Part shown: positions 1 through 10,229 of the stretch, piece by piece
Layout: each line of letters opens with the position of its first letter
Position numbering within the stretch: position 1 is the first letter of the stretch
Origin: Steinernema hermaphroditum
Taxonomy: Eukaryota; Nematoda; Chromadorea; Rhabditida; Steinernematidae
Length of the DNA: 64,000 nucleotides
NCBI GenBank assembly: GCA_030435675.1
Contig: CM059622.1
Location: 14,756,001 to 14,820,000 of the forward strand
Direction: 5' to 3'
Notes under the pieces: model-generated
Seen by the model: only the letters and a program-made list of their open reading frames with translations
Databases searched by the model: none
What the model was told of the DNA's origin: nothing
Program-made: the position numbers and the translations under genes

Positions 1-27
1 GAAGAAGAAGCAGTGCTCGTTGCTGTC

Positions 28-475
28 GACTTACGACTTACGACTTTATTTCGGGAATCAAAGGCATTATGCCTTGCGCGACACCGAAATTAGACAAACA
101 GAGGATGTCTGGCAGATTACTTCATCCCTGGTGCGGCGTAGATGTCGAACCGGTCGTAGACGGCGCACTTCACGGGGCATCTGGGAATCGGCAAATCTTC
201 AGCTGTGGCAGCGGAACATCGTTTGCGGCACAGCGGACGCTTTGTGAGCTTGCATCTGATGGTCCATGGTCCGGGAGTTGCGTCTTCGCTGGTCCTCAGA
301 GCGTCGGCGACCTTCGGGATGACATCTGACGCAGCGTCGGGCGTCGGATTCCTGGCGCCGGACATGTTGGACAGCCGGAACAGTCACAACTGTCACGGGT
401 TTGCCATCTGGCCAATCAGACACTCAGAGAGCGACCGGAGGGACCGACCGCTCGCCACCACGATACGAGTGTTAC
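28..475 (+). repeat. Left arm of inverted repeat family R1
   Basis: This segment is the inverted counterpart of 812-1293: the stretch from the CGGGAATCAAAGGC region through the GACACTCAGAGAGCG region reads as the reverse complement of the right arm, with scattered substitutions. Compared with the right arm it lacks about 45 bases around position 362, at the junction before GACAGCCGGAACAG. The outer edge carries short tandem CTTACGA units, as does the right arm (TTTACGAG units). Open frames inside it share no recognisable domain and are probably incidental. A third copy lies at 24380-24667. Confidence 0.8.
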
Positions 476-811
476 CTTGGTTGCTGTCGACACCAATTTC
501 AATCCAAAATTAAGTGTGCATTCTTGCGCTTTCGAACAGCCAACGCCAACCGTTTTTGTTTTTTCGATCGATAATGTGCTAGTCAGTGTATTGTTTTGCA
601 TTTTGTGTGTCTTCTTTAGCCGACGGGAATGTTAAGCGAGTGTCTCAAAGCGAACTTAAGGCTTTGATCTCATCATGATGATTTTCGCTTTGACTTGCTT
701 AGCTTTTATCTCAAAAAATTCCTGCCGACTACCCTTTTTTTAATTGATCAATACATTATTTTCCGGTTCCAGTCCTTATTTATTATCATTATTATTATCC
801 TGTTTTCTCAC
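476..811. other. Spacer between R1 arms
   Basis: AT-rich unique sequence between the two inverted arms. I see no coding exon, RNA gene or transposase remnant in it. Confidence 0.5.
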
Positions 812-1293
812 TCGTGTCGCGGTGGCGAGCGGTCGGCCCCTCCGGTCGCTCTCTGAGTGTCTGATTGGCCAGATGGCAAACCCCGTGGCAGTTGTGACTG
901 TTCCGGCTTCCAGAGGGAATTGGGACACCCGGAAGCCGTAGTCCCACCACCGCTGACAACAAGATGTCCGACGCCAGGAATCCAGCTGTGTGAGAAGTCA
1001 TCCTGAAGGTCGCCGTCGCTCTGAGGACCAGCGAGAACGCAACTCCCGGACCACGGACCATCAGATTCGAGCTCAGAAGCGTCCGCTGTGCTGCAAACGA
1101 TGATTCGCTGCTGTATCCGAAGATTTGCCGATTCACAGATGCCCAGTGAAGTGCGCCGCCACCCACCGGTTCGACATCAACGCCGCGCCAGGGATGAAGT
1201 CGTCTGCCAGACATCCTCTGTTTGTCTATTATTCGGTGTCGTGCAAGGCGTAAGCCTTTGATTCACGAAATAAACTCGTAAACTCGTAAACTC
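812..1293 (-). repeat. Right arm of inverted repeat family R1
   Basis: Reverse-complement copy of 28-475, including the terminal short tandem units (ACTCGTAA-like) at 1270-1293. It is the more complete arm, carrying a segment missing from the left arm that is present again in the third copy at 24.5 kb. A 139-codon open frame runs along its minus strand, but it is not preserved in the left arm and has no recognisable domain, so I treat the segment as a repeat and not a gene. Confidence 0.8.
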
Positions 1294-1529
1294 GTATTAT
1301 TATCCTTATTCGGCTCTGGTCTTTAGTTATTTTCGTTTGAACGTGGAGAGCCGGCTTCCAACGAATTTCTGAAAATTACTCACTGTCACACAATGAACAA
1401 CCCTCGGATGCCGCTATAGGGTGACTCAGAACTGATGACCTGCGAACTTAGTCATCGGTCGATGAGTGGATCTTCCGAAAGGGAAATGTCCCATCCGGAT
1501 CCATTCAGTCGGATCGTCACTCACCAGCG

Positions 1530-2223
1530 ATGCGGCCTCTCCTCCTCATCCTTCTGGCGCTCTCTATCTCGCCGTCGGCTAGCTTTCTGATGTGCAACTA
1601 CTGCGCCTCTCAGGACTTCTATGATGTGAGTATAGGCTACGATGCAACCACTTGGCAATCATTGCAGGACACGTTTGCGTTCGTCTCTCGCCAAGTGACC
1701 CACCGACTGACTCGCGTCCGATACATCTCCACCCAGCGCTGCGGCCACCCTCAGAACCACGACGAGATCAAGTGTTTGGACCGGTGCTTCACCATGGTCT
1801 CCCACTACGTCGACCAAAACGGTGCCCACAAAACGGCCGGTTAGTGTGAATGACCACAAATTCTCCCAGAATAGATCCCGTTTAGAGGTGCGCTCGTGTG
1901 AAGTTCTACATCTGGAGCAGGAAGAACGCCTTCTGTACTCCGAGAACCGTTGTTACGAACGTCAGTTCAAGGGAAAGAATCAGACCATTTGCTTCTGTGC
2001 TGGGAAGAACCGATGTAACAACGGAGTCAGCGACTTCTTTAAAACGTCACCCAACGCAGGGCCTAACCTGCATGCACCGAATGAAATGGACACTTCGGGA
2101 AACAAAGAGGATGATGCTGAGCTATCGACTTCGATTCATTCTGCTTACGCTAACATTGCTCCAATTTCGAATACGTTCTTTCCCCTTTTTTCTCTCGCTC
2201 CTGCCATCATCATCCTAAATTGA
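1530..2223 (+). CDS. Secreted Ly6/uPAR-like cysteine-rich protein, probably GPI-anchored
   Basis: Proposed exons are 1530-1625, 1668-1839 and 1886-2223. The 1626-1667 intron is 42 nt (GTGAGT..TGCAG) and frame-neutral; the 1840-1885 intron is 46 nt (GTTAGT..TTTAG). The product starts with a signal peptide (MRPLLLILLALSI) and has a cysteine framework: MCNYCA near the N-terminus, then RCGH, KCLDRCF, SCEV, RCYE and a terminal CFCAGKNRCNN. The ending CxC..CNN is typical of three-finger (Ly6/uPAR) modules. The C-terminus is hydrophobic with no charged tail, which suits GPI anchoring outside the cell. An AATAAA follows near 2290. The partner or substrate is unknown. The first intron could instead be coding, because it is in frame. 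Confidence 0.6.
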
Positions 2224-2496
2224 AACCGTTTATACTTTAAAAATATGTTATCTGCTCGACTGTGTTCAATACAGTCTAATTGCATTTTAATAAATTTGCC
2301 ATTGGAGGCAACAATCTCATTAGAGGGTCGAACTCGAGAACTCCGAAACTCTCAGTCTGAATCATTTTTGTGTATACCCGTGAAAGCCATTGAACGACGT
2401 GAATTTAAGCGTCTCCGTTTGGGATTGACAAAATACGAAAGATCTCTTTATTTTCGCCATTTAGGAGGTGAAATGATAAGAAGAAGAACGATGAAA

Positions 2497-3387
2497 TTAC
2501 TGGCGATTGACGAAGACAGCCGAGCGAGGAGGGCACGGGCAGTAGGAAGCGTCGTGGCCAGGGATTCCAGGGCCTCCGGCGACTCCAGGAGTTCCACCGA
2601 TGCCGGCAACGCCGGGAACTCCAGCAGGACCGGCGGGGCCTTCGGGCCCAGCAGCTCCAGGGGCGCCGTTCTGTCCAGGGGCACCGGGGGCGCCAGCGGG
2701 TCCAGCAACTCCAGGGGCTCCGGCGGGTCCAGGCTTTCCTTTGCCGCGCTGTCCGTCCTGGCCGGGAGCGCCAGGCTGACCGTTCTGTCCAGGGGCTCCG
2801 GGGGTTCCAGCGTCGCCAGCGGGTCCAGAAGCTCCGGGTTGTCCGTTCTGGCCAGGGGCGCCAGAGCTTCCGGGGCGGCCGTCGGGGCCGGCAGGGCCAG
2901 CGGGTCCGTCGGGTCCCTGGGGTCCGGGAGCGCCAGCGGGGCACTGAATGCACTTTCCGTCGTGGGGAGCGCAGGTGATCGGAGAGTAGGTGGCGACGTT
3001 GTCCTCACCGCGAGGTCCGGGGGCGCCGGGAGTGCCGTCCTGTCCGGGCTGGCCAGGAGGTCCGGGGGGACCGGGCGGGCACGTGGGCTTGACGGGCTCG
3101 CACTGACACCAGGCGGGGAGTCCGTTGAAGTTCTGACGCTTCTGGCGGAAGATGCTGTTGAGGGGGTTCTCGCGGGGCTTGGTGGGAGGAGTGACGGAGA
3201 GTTGGATGTCCATCATGTGGGTCCAGGCGCTGTCCGTCTCCACACGGAACACCTGCACGCCGTCGATGACCTCCTCGTGCACCTCGCTGATGGTGGAGTA
3301 GAGCGAGGGGATCACGAGGAGGCAGGCCACAATGGCCATCGTGGAGCAGGCCGACGCGACACCGACGAGGAGCTTCTCTTCGAACAT
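2497..3387 (-). CDS. Cuticle collagen, copy 1
   Basis: Intronless 296-aa protein starting [14 protein letters not shown]. It has a hydrophobic signal-anchor segment (residues about 6-30), then a non-collagenous region with the subtilisin-type cleavage motif RQKRQ, a cysteine cluster ([11 protein letters not shown]), and a long Gly-X-Y region broken once by a cysteine-containing interruption ([12 protein letters not shown]). It ends in [15 protein letters not shown]. This is the standard plan of nematode cuticle collagens, which are secreted by the hypodermis and cross-linked through cysteine and tyrosine. The ATG lies about 45 nt downstream of a TATA box (3431-3437). The minus-strand AATAAA is at 2448-2453. 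Sequence is clearly related to copies 2 and 3 but more divergent. Long plus-strand frames here are antisense artefacts of the Gly-X-Y repeats. Confidence 0.95.
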   Translation of the reverse strand: MFEEKLLVGVASACSTMAIVACLLVIPSLYSTISEVHEEVIDGVQVFRVETDSAWTHMMDIQLSVTPPTKPRENPLNSIFRQKRQNFNGLPAWCQCEPVKPTCPPGPPGPPGQPGQDGTPGAPGPRGEDNVATYSPITCAPHDGKCIQCPAGAPGPQGPDGPAGPAGPDGRPGSSGAPGQNGQPGASGPAGDAGTPGAPGQNGQPGAPGQDGQRGKGKPGPAGAPGVAGPAGAPGAPGQNGAPGAAGPEGPAGPAGVPGVAGIGGTPGVAGGPGIPGHDASYCPCPPRSAVFVNRQ

Positions 3388-3430
3388 GCTGGAGAATGTC
3401 TTCTTCGATGGGAGCGGCCGCTATCTTCCC

Positions 3431-3437
3431 TTTTATA
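3431..3437 (-). promoter_or_regulatory. TATA box of collagen copy 1
   Basis: TATAAAA on the minus strand about 45 nt upstream of the collagen ATG. It sits at the same place as in copies 2 and 3. Confidence 0.7.
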
Positions 3438-4130
3438 GGACGCTTGCTGATAACAAACCCGTTCGTTGTGAGTGCAAAAAGAGTTCGGGCGAAAAAGATG
3501 CGCGCAAAACAGGATTCGCGGTACACCGTCGAAGGAGAGCTTGAAACAAGATAGGTTTTTCTATGCATATTGCTGTATTGATAGAAATCAATCAAGAATT
3601 CATAATTGTTCACGGATGTCCGGCTCACAATATTGTCAAAATCAAGGTATCACAGTCAATTACACGAGACTGTCAAGACAAGAAACGAAAAACTCTATTC
3701 AGATTCCGTCATTCGATTCAAAATGACTTCTGTTTTACGTAGTGGCTGACTCCCGTCACGAAAACCATATGACACCTCTCACGCGCTACATGTTTCTGGC
3801 CTAGTTTGGCCCGACTTTCTTCGTAATTTCCTTTCGTCGCGTGCTTGTTTTGTCTTCGTCTGTGTATGTGGGCTGTCTAGAACCTAGTCTAGAAAGCGTG
3901 AAAACTGAAATTTGACAGTCTGCTCTGTGCGACTGGTCTCGATGGCTTAGAGATCGACCGTATCGCAGGAATGTTGCTTGTCTGAGCGTTTGTCTGTATT
4001 TATGACCGTAGACTAACTTGAGTCTCGATTGGGCAGCTCCAGGTTGTTTTGTGTCTCGCGTTGTTCACGGACAGAGCGTGTTCTTTACCAGTTTATGTGG
4101 CGCGTTTATTTTTATTCGTACACGTTTCTA
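3438..4130. other. Intergenic region with paired TCTAGAA elements
   Basis: No gene is visible between the divergent collagen 1 and calnexin-like genes. Two TCTAGAA heptamers at 3876-3882 and 3888-3894, spaced 12 nt, resemble the core of the heat-shock element (TTCTAGAA). Confidence 0.4.
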
Positions 4131-4152
4131 AATGCGAACATCTGCTTTCAGT

Positions 4153-5465
4153 ATGAACCATAAACTACTCTTGCTGTTGGCATTCATTGCCGTTTCATCG
4201 GTCGGCGCCAGTGGATCAAAAGACGGATGCTATCCGAAACCGTTCGAAACGGTCGAATTCAAGCCGCCAAAGCTTCCCACCGAAGGTGTCTACTTCCACG
4301 AAGAGTTCACAAACAGGAGCGTTCTGGGCACAAAGTGGGTGCCGTCGGATTCGCGGCTGAAAATGCACGTCAGTCATGGCGTCTCATTCGGACACCCGGG
4401 CAGGAAGTTCACAGGGTCTTACGAAATTGCCTCGCAGCCGAAATCCCTCATCTCTGGAGATTATGGCCTGCTTTTCGAGTCGTCCGCATTCTGGGTGCGC
4501 CTCCATGCCATTGCCGCGAAGCTCGACAAGCCGTACCACTTCAAGCTCGAAAAGCCTCTGATAGTCCAATTCGAAGCGAACTTCGTCGTGGAGCTGAGCT
4601 GCTCGTTCTTTGCCCTGAAGCTTCTCCCGGGATTTGAGGAAACGCCGGCGTTGTTCAGATGGCGCAAATACTTGGAAGACTTCGATGATGAGTCGTTCTT
4701 CACGATTGCGTTCGGGCCTGACTACCCGTGTACTGAAGAAGGCAAAGGCCTGACAAAAGAAACGAGAGTATTTGTGCAGGTCGGAACCGAGCATTCCTGG
4801 CCTTTCAAACACGAGGTGAGCATTTCCGTTATGTCACTGTTAATCACATTTCTTGCTTACTCAGGTGCACAAATGTGTTGGGCCAGTTTGTGAAGAGGCG
4901 ACGCTGCTCAACAACACAGGCAATCATCTCTATACCCTTCGTATGGAGCCAGACGATACATTCTACGTCTACATTGATAACGAGCTGAGAACGAAAGGCA
5001 ATTTGAGCGAGGTACGCGCCTGTTTACCTCCACTCTCTGGCTTATGCACCTCTGTTTCAGCACTTTGAACCGAAGATCGCGCTCTATGACCACCGTTTCC
5101 CGCCACAAACGCTGTCACAGATCGGGCACCCAAAGTACAAGGGCCCCATTCCTACGCGGTTCAACGAGCTCCGGCCAATCACGGCTATTGGATTGATGAC
5201 GAATGACGGTGCGCGTGCCGGTATCGCAGTGGACAACATCATCGTGACCGACGACGAGAAGATCGCGCGCGAGTATGCTGAGCAGACGTATGGCGCGAAG
5301 CTGGCACAAGAGAAGGCACTCGCCGAGCCTCCGCTTATTTGCCCCAAGAAAACAGAGAAAGTTCCAGTGGACGATAGCAAAGGAGCAGCTTCGGCACTTA
5401 ATGGTTTCCGCTTGAAAATAACGTATATCCTTGACTATGTATTTCGAATGTTTGGACTCATTTAG
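4153..5465 (+). CDS. Calnexin/calreticulin-like lectin-fold ER protein lacking the P-domain
   Basis: Exons are 4153-4815, 4865-5011 and 5061-5465, joined in frame to about 404 aa. I chose ATG 4153 because it follows a TGCTTTCAG trans-splice-type acceptor and begins a signal peptide; ATG 4132 would be cut off by it. The body follows the calnexin globular lectin domain: FHEEFTN.S, KWVPSDSR, AAKLDKPYHF, KPLIVQFEANF, FTIAFGPDYPC, HLYTLRMEPDD, then directly HPKYKGPIPTRFNELRPITAIGL and VDNIIVTDD. In calnexin the last two blocks come after the long P-domain of IxDPxxxKPEDWD and GxWxxPxIxNPxY repeats. Here that arm is reduced to about 25 residues with no repeat. Two cysteines near residues 149 and 192 match the lectin-domain disulfide. 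The C-terminus is short, with no clear KDEL/RKPR-type signal and only a weak hydrophobic end. Confidence 0.8.
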
Positions 5466-5656
5466 GTCTTTATGTAAGCTTGTACTTCTGTAAATTTTCT
5501 GAGTTTGTATTAAATAGGTTTCAATCATTGTCGTCTAAACAGCGTTGCAGGTGGTCTGAGTCTGGATGGTGCAACGGGCGGACAGGGGCCACTCACTTGC
5601 TCCTTGTCGTCCAAGCGAAGCAGGTCGTTCCTCTCTTTGTGCTCCGCGTCTTCAAG

Positions 5657-5890
5657 ATGGCTCCGCTGATCGACATCGTGCAGATCCTGCTCTACTGCTT
5701 GCTGGCGCTCTTCACCGTCGTCTCTCTCTACGTGATTTCCGTGGTGCACGAGAAGCAGCGCTGTCGCGCTGACAAGGACGCCCAAGATGCGAACTTCCGT
5801 GCCTGCGTTTTGCGCCGCGTCAAGAGCGTTTTACAGCGTCTCCCGGAAAGCGCCACCTCAACCGAGCGTTCCCGTGTTGCTGTACATTGA
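5657..5890 (+). CDS. Small single-pass membrane protein (77 aa), unassigned
   Basis: An ATG in an AAG-ATGG context opens a 77-codon frame: a short polar start, one strong hydrophobic segment (residues about 5-30, IVQILLYCLLALFTVVSLYV), then a basic, cysteine-containing tail (HEKQRCRADKD, ACVLRRVKSVLQR). It starts 192 nt after the calnexin-like stop on the same strand, close enough for a downstream operon gene, but no clear SL2 signal is seen. No family is recognised. It may be a complete small protein or a first exon. Confidence 0.4.
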   Translation: MAPLIDIVQILLYCLLALFTVVSLYVISVVHEKQRCRADKDAQDANFRACVLRRVKSVLQRLPESATSTERSRVAVH

Positions 5891-6048
5891 TCGAATTGTG
5901 AGATAATGGGTTAAAGTTAGTTTTCTCATCAATCTTGCTAATATGCAGACGATTAGATAGTGATAGTGCTTTGAGTCGGACATGAAATTAATGCTGATCT
6001 TTTTATTTTCGCCATTTAGAGGAAAAGACGAATAGAAGAACGATGAAA

Positions 6049-6939
6049 TTACTGGCGGTTGACGAAGACAGCCGAGCGAGGAGGGCACGGGCAGTAGGCA
6101 GCGTCGTGGCCAGGGATTCCAGGGCCTCCAGGTCCTCCAGGAGTTCCGTCGACTCCAGGGGCGCCGGGAACTCCAGCAGGACCGGCGGGTCCTTCGGGTC
6201 CAGCAGCTCCAGGGGCGCCGTTCTGTCCAGGGGCACCGGGGGCGCCAGCGGGTCCAGCAACTCCAGGGGCTCCGGCGGTTCCGGGCTTTCCTTTGCCGCG
6301 TTGTCCGTCCTGACCGGGGGCGCCAGGCTGACCGTTCTGTCCAGGGGCTCCGGGGGTTCCAGCGTCGCCGGCGGGTCCAGCAGCTCCGGGTTGTCCGTTC
6401 TGGCCAGGGGCGCCAAAGCTTCCGGGGCGGCCGTCGGGGCCGGCAGGGCCAGCGGGTCCGTCGGGTCCCTGGGGTCCAGGAGGGCCAGCGGGGCACTGGA
6501 CGCACTTTCCGTCGTGAGGTTTGCAGGTGACTGGGGCGTAGGTGGCGACGTTGTCCTCACCACGAGGTCCGGGGGCGCCGGGAGTACCGTCCTGTCCGGG
6601 CTGGCCAGGGGGTCCGGGGGGACCGGGCGGGCACGTGGGCTTGACGGGCTCGCACTGGCACCAGGCGGGGAGTCCGTTGAAGTTTTGGCGCTTCTGACGG
6701 AAGATGCTGTTGAAGGGGTTCTCGCGGGGCTTGGTGGGAGGAGTGACGGAGAGTTGGATGTCCATCATGTGGGTCCATGCGCTGTCCGTCTCCACGCGGA
6801 ACACCTGCACGCCGTCGATCACCTCGTCGTGAACCTCGCTGATGGTGGAGTAGAGCGAGGGGATCACGATGAGGCAGGCCACAATGGCCATCGTGGAGCA
6901 GGCCGACGCCACACCGACGAGGAACTTCTCTTCGAACAT
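6049..6939 (-). CDS. Cuticle collagen, copy 2
   Basis: Intronless, 296 aa, same architecture as copy 1: signal-anchor segment after [14 protein letters not shown] processing site, [11 protein letters not shown], Gly-X-Y domain with a cysteine interruption ([12 protein letters not shown]), and the [15 protein letters not shown] tail. It differs from copy 3 at only a few residues (for example GSFGAPG against GSSGAPG, GTAGAPG against GIAGAPG). A TATA box lies at 6983-6989, and a TCAGT motif about 25 nt downstream of it could be an initiator. The frame is open for 11 codons above this ATG but contains no other ATG, so MFEEK is taken as the start. The minus-strand AATAAA is at 6002-6007. Confidence 0.95.
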   Translation of the reverse strand: MFEEKFLVGVASACSTMAIVACLIVIPSLYSTISEVHDEVIDGVQVFRVETDSAWTHMMDIQLSVTPPTKPRENPFNSIFRQKRQNFNGLPAWCQCEPVKPTCPPGPPGPPGQPGQDGTPGAPGPRGEDNVATYAPVTCKPHDGKCVQCPAGPPGPQGPDGPAGPAGPDGRPGSFGAPGQNGQPGAAGPAGDAGTPGAPGQNGQPGAPGQDGQRGKGKPGTAGAPGVAGPAGAPGAPGQNGAPGAAGPEGPAGPAGVPGAPGVDGTPGGPGGPGIPGHDAAYCPCPPRSAVFVNRQ

Positions 6940-6982
6940 GCTGGAGAATGTCTTCTTCGACTGACTGCTCACTTACTTGCAC

Positions 6983-6989
6983 TTTTATA
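6983..6989 (-). promoter_or_regulatory. TATA box of collagen copy 2
   Basis: TATAAAA on the minus strand about 45 nt upstream of the ATG, followed by a TCAGT initiator-like motif. The same arrangement occurs in copy 3. Confidence 0.75.
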
Positions 6990-7474
6990 ACGTTCACGGC
7001 ATGGGTAAACTGGTTTCTCAAGGGTTTCTGCAAAAAGGGTTCGTGGGCGTGGAACTAACAGGATAAATGAAGGCGAGTGGGAAATTACGCGAAATGGGTA
7101 ACTGATGGGGTGTTCGGTGCATTCGCTGATGTTTACGCGCTTCTTTTCCGAGTGGCCTTGAATGCCTTGGATGCCATAGGGAGCAAGGTGCAAAACCGTA
7201 ACGCTTGCTGTAAAAAGGCAGAAAAGAAACCATTCACTCCCCTTTCCACTTTATTGATTGCCGAGTGAGGGCAACTTGAACCCTTTGAACTCACTTCCTC
7301 GCCAGAGATAGTTCTCAGAAACTGGCTTTATCCACATCGCTTAATCACAGGAACAGGAAACCGATTAAAGACCGCAAATCGCAAATTAGTAATGACTTTA
7401 TCAATTAGGTGTACACCTTTATAACGACAAATATATAGCGCGTGCGTAACAACAAAAAACAATGACTATATCAT

Positions 7475-8520
7475 CTACAGTCTTCCGTTTACTAAACTGT
7501 TCAGCGTTTCGTTGAAATCCATTCCTTTATACTTCTTCCAGCGTTCGCAGCGCTCTTTCTGCTTCAGCAGAGGCTCTGGGCTCATCTCGCGATCGTAGCT
7601 GTCCCCGGTGCTTTGCGATGGCGGCCATTGGTCACTACCGACGGAATCTTCCTCTTCGGGCTGGCATCTTGCCGCATCGACGAACTGCTGCAGCTGGGAT
7701 ATCGAAACTCTGAAAGGCAGCGTTTGAGACACAGTCGGTGATTCTTCAGTCGGCTTACACTGTGTCATCAGGGGTTGAGTGCCAATTGCTGCCGTTGAGC
7801 TGCTGCTGCGATTCGAATATCTGGACGAGCAGCTTGACAGAGGGAAATGCGACTCGCTCCCCATCAGCGTCAACCTCGTCAAAGACGGTCATGTTCAGTG
7901 TGACGTCATCGCGGTTCGGCGGGGAAGACGTGTACCGAGGAGGACGGAAATCCGTCACTGTAGCATATCGGCTCTTCCCTAGATTAGATCCTGAAGAGAG
8001 GGCATTACAAGCATAACAAAACTAACAACGCGACCTTGAGCAAATTCATCAGAACCATGTGAGTCGCCGTCCGTGTCGTCCTTCTTCTTCTTGCGACGCC
8101 TTTTCAGGAATTTTGGAAAGCGAATACACATCGCTGACGGAGAGATCGACCTGAAACATAGGAAACGTTAAACACAAAAAAGATAAAATACGTACAGCAC
8201 CGACCAGTAAAACGCGTGAAGAGAAAACCACAGGAACATTTGAACAAAGTGCAAATTCTGCAAACAAAGTGCATCGTAAGCGTCCTGCCTTCGTGCACCT
8301 GGTGAGCAATGCTGACAGGAATATCCTCTGGACATAGCAGTGAAAATGAGCACTTATAGAACGCACAGTGTTGTCTAGACCTACAAAAGCTGCAGAAACG
8401 AGACGAGACAAAATGAAGACAATGAAGGTTTCAAAGGCGGAAGCGGTCAGTCGCACGAGTGAAAGCATGCGGCACGGCGGCGAGCGCTACAGTGACGCAG
8501 CCGCGCGGGGCGGTAGCATC
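7475..8520 (-). CDS. Uncharacterised single-pass membrane protein, multi-exon
   Basis: The minus-strand exons that join in frame are 8299-upstream, 8196-8257, 8035-8150, 7759-7990 and 7475-7709. Their introns are 41, 45, 44 and 49 nt; most have good signals (GTACGT..TTTCAG, GTAAGC..TTTCAG), while the 7991-8034 donor GTCGCG is weak. The product has a cysteine-containing N-terminal part, one transmembrane segment (FVQMFLWFSLHAFYWSVL), a basic stretch (KFLKRRRKKKKDD), then an acidic, Ser/Pro-rich cytoplasmic tail ending KYKGMDFNETLNSLVNGRL. The true first exon is uncertain; one fit uses an ATG near 8520 with a GTAGCG donor. No known family is recognised. Confidence 0.5.
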
Positions 8521-8529
8521 AAAGCGGTC

Positions 8530-9050
8530 GCGCGGAGGAGCAGAGCTTCTTGAAGTCGGGCCAGACACAATAAATGCGTGAGTACTGGTAGCTTTCGCAG
8601 CGGAAGGGAGTTTACGGTTGGTACGAAATCGAACTACTTCAAGGCCTCTCTATATTAACTCAGAGCCTTCAAAGAAGCGAAACCATATAAACAGGATGAA
8701 TTGCCTGTTCCCGTGTTTTTTCAGCACAAGAAACGCGAAGCGAGAAATGAAAACAAAAATGGAACAGATTTTAATCGCGCGCACACTTCCATTATCCACA
8801 AGCAACGGACAGCGAAATTCATAAAATGCCTTGGAAATATCCTAATCACATTACTTACCCGTGAAACATCGAGGAATACCAACAGATGTGAACGAAACAA
8901 TCGGCAAGAACAGCGAACGCACAGAGAAATGAACAAACGCGGAAACAAACGAAGAAACAACGTTTCCTTGCCATTTCAAGCACTTCGATGCGGAAGCCCT
9001 TTTCCGAAATGTTTCGCTAAACCTCCACTCGAAAAGCGTGATGAATGTGA
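8530..9050. other. Intergenic
   Basis: No exon or RNA gene recognised. The AATAAA of the minus-strand GNA1 gene lies at about 9054-9060. Confidence 0.4.
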
Positions 9051-9088
9051 CTCTTTATTCAATACAAGACAACTACCGTAATGTAGAC

Positions 9089-10229
9089 TTAATGAAAACG
9101 TCTCTCGTGTTCGAGATAATTGTTTCCAACCTTGTGAAATCCGAAACGTGCGTAGAAGTCGATGAGCTGGTCGCGACACTCGAGAGACACTTTGTAGGGA
9201 GTGAGCTTCTCGGCGAGGGCGTTGAGGCACTCGATGAGCGAAGCGCCGAGTTTCAGTCCGCGCTTGGACGGCGACACGACGACGTCTTCGATACGACCGC
9301 GCGTGGCGGCGTTGTGGATGAACTTCAGGCCGAGTTCGAGGGTGGCGGAGGCGACGATCAGGCCGGAGCTGAAAAGGTCGTTTATGAGAGCAAAATGAGT
9401 GCAAAACGTGAAAGTTTTTGGGGTGCGCCAGAAAAGCGACTTTTTCATTCCACAAGGAAATGGTCTCATAGACAATTACAGTCGTCGCATTGACATTTCC
9501 CCCATGAGATCTTCCAAACCAGACAGAAAGGTGTCTACTGTCGGCATTCGTCCTACCCCTCCCATTCCTTTATCATCATTCTCTCATCAGCTGGGTCTCA
9601 ACGCAATAGGCTAATAAGAAATACCGTACTAGGCGGCTTGCGTAATAAACATCGCCGAAGTGAGTTGCCGTCCTCTTGCTTTCAGTTCAACAAAGTAATC
9701 GTTAGTTTGTGTTAAGTTTAGCGAGTGTTTTGGCACGCTTATCCCGCTGAGCCTACTCTCGTATATGAGGCATCTTGCCATCTCAACTTAGTAGAGTGGC
9801 ACCTCTATTTGCCGTGACTGAAAACGGTAGGAATCGGTGGGGATGGTGAAGTTAAAACCGCTTATAAAAGTGTTCCTAAGTCACTTTTTTTGGCGCATCT
9901 TGAACGAAAACCTCTCCTCTTCTTCAGATTTTAGGGGTCTAAGGCCTACCTGACATCCTCGACGACGATGATATAATCGCGATGAGGAGAGGACGTCTTC
10001 ATGGCGCGGAACTGTTTCTCAAACGTGTCAAACGAATAATTTCCGGTGACGGTGAGCGATTCAAGAAGGGTCAGGTATCTGAAGAGGAAAGAGATAGAAT
10101 AACGTAGCAGAGAGATAATCTCAACCCCTTGTGGTAATCACCCAGTTGAAGAGGACGAAGAAGAAGCCCTTCCGGGAGGTAAGGCACGATGCCATCGAGG
10201 ATGTTCGCATCGAAAAGCGATTCGTCCAT
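9089..10229 (-). CDS. gna: Glucosamine-6-phosphate N-acetyltransferase (GNA1)
   Basis: Exons (minus) are 10126-10229, 9950-10078 and 9089-9368; introns are 47 nt and 581 nt. They give 170 aa, the usual length of eukaryotic GNA1. The enzyme transfers acetyl from acetyl-CoA to glucosamine-6-phosphate in the UDP-GlcNAc pathway, which feeds chitin and glycan synthesis in the cytosol. Family blocks visible: YLTLLESLTVTG, DYIIVVEDV, GRIEDVVVSPSKRG (GNAT motif A, acetyl-CoA pyrophosphate loop), PYKVSLEC and FYARFGFHK. The motif-A loop reads KRGLKLG where other GNA1 proteins have CRGKQLG. The start is at 10229; a CTTCAG acceptor abuts the ATG, indicating trans-splicing directly at the start codon. 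The 581-nt intron is long for this window, and I see nothing in it. Confidence 0.92.

Larger units (their letters stand above)
5965..7320 (-). repeat. Duplication unit A (collagen copy 2 and its flanks)
   Basis: Matches 10765-12115 almost base for base: the 3' flank with the AATAAA, the whole collagen coding region, the TATA box and about 350 bases of upstream DNA. Similarity fades near 7320. The main differences are isolated substitutions and an indel of about 10 bases near 7025. Confidence 0.85.

Noticed and set aside
795..1214. 139-codon minus-strand frame in the inverted repeat
   Set aside because: Not preserved in the opposite arm or in the 24.4 kb copy, and without any domain, so it looks incidental to the repeat.
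2245..3438. Long plus-strand open frame (about 400 codons, Ser/Gly-rich) across collagen copy 1
   Set aside because: It is the antisense of the Gly-X-Y coding region, whose GGN-CCN pattern removes stops on the other strand. The same happens at 6043-6990 and 10838-11785.
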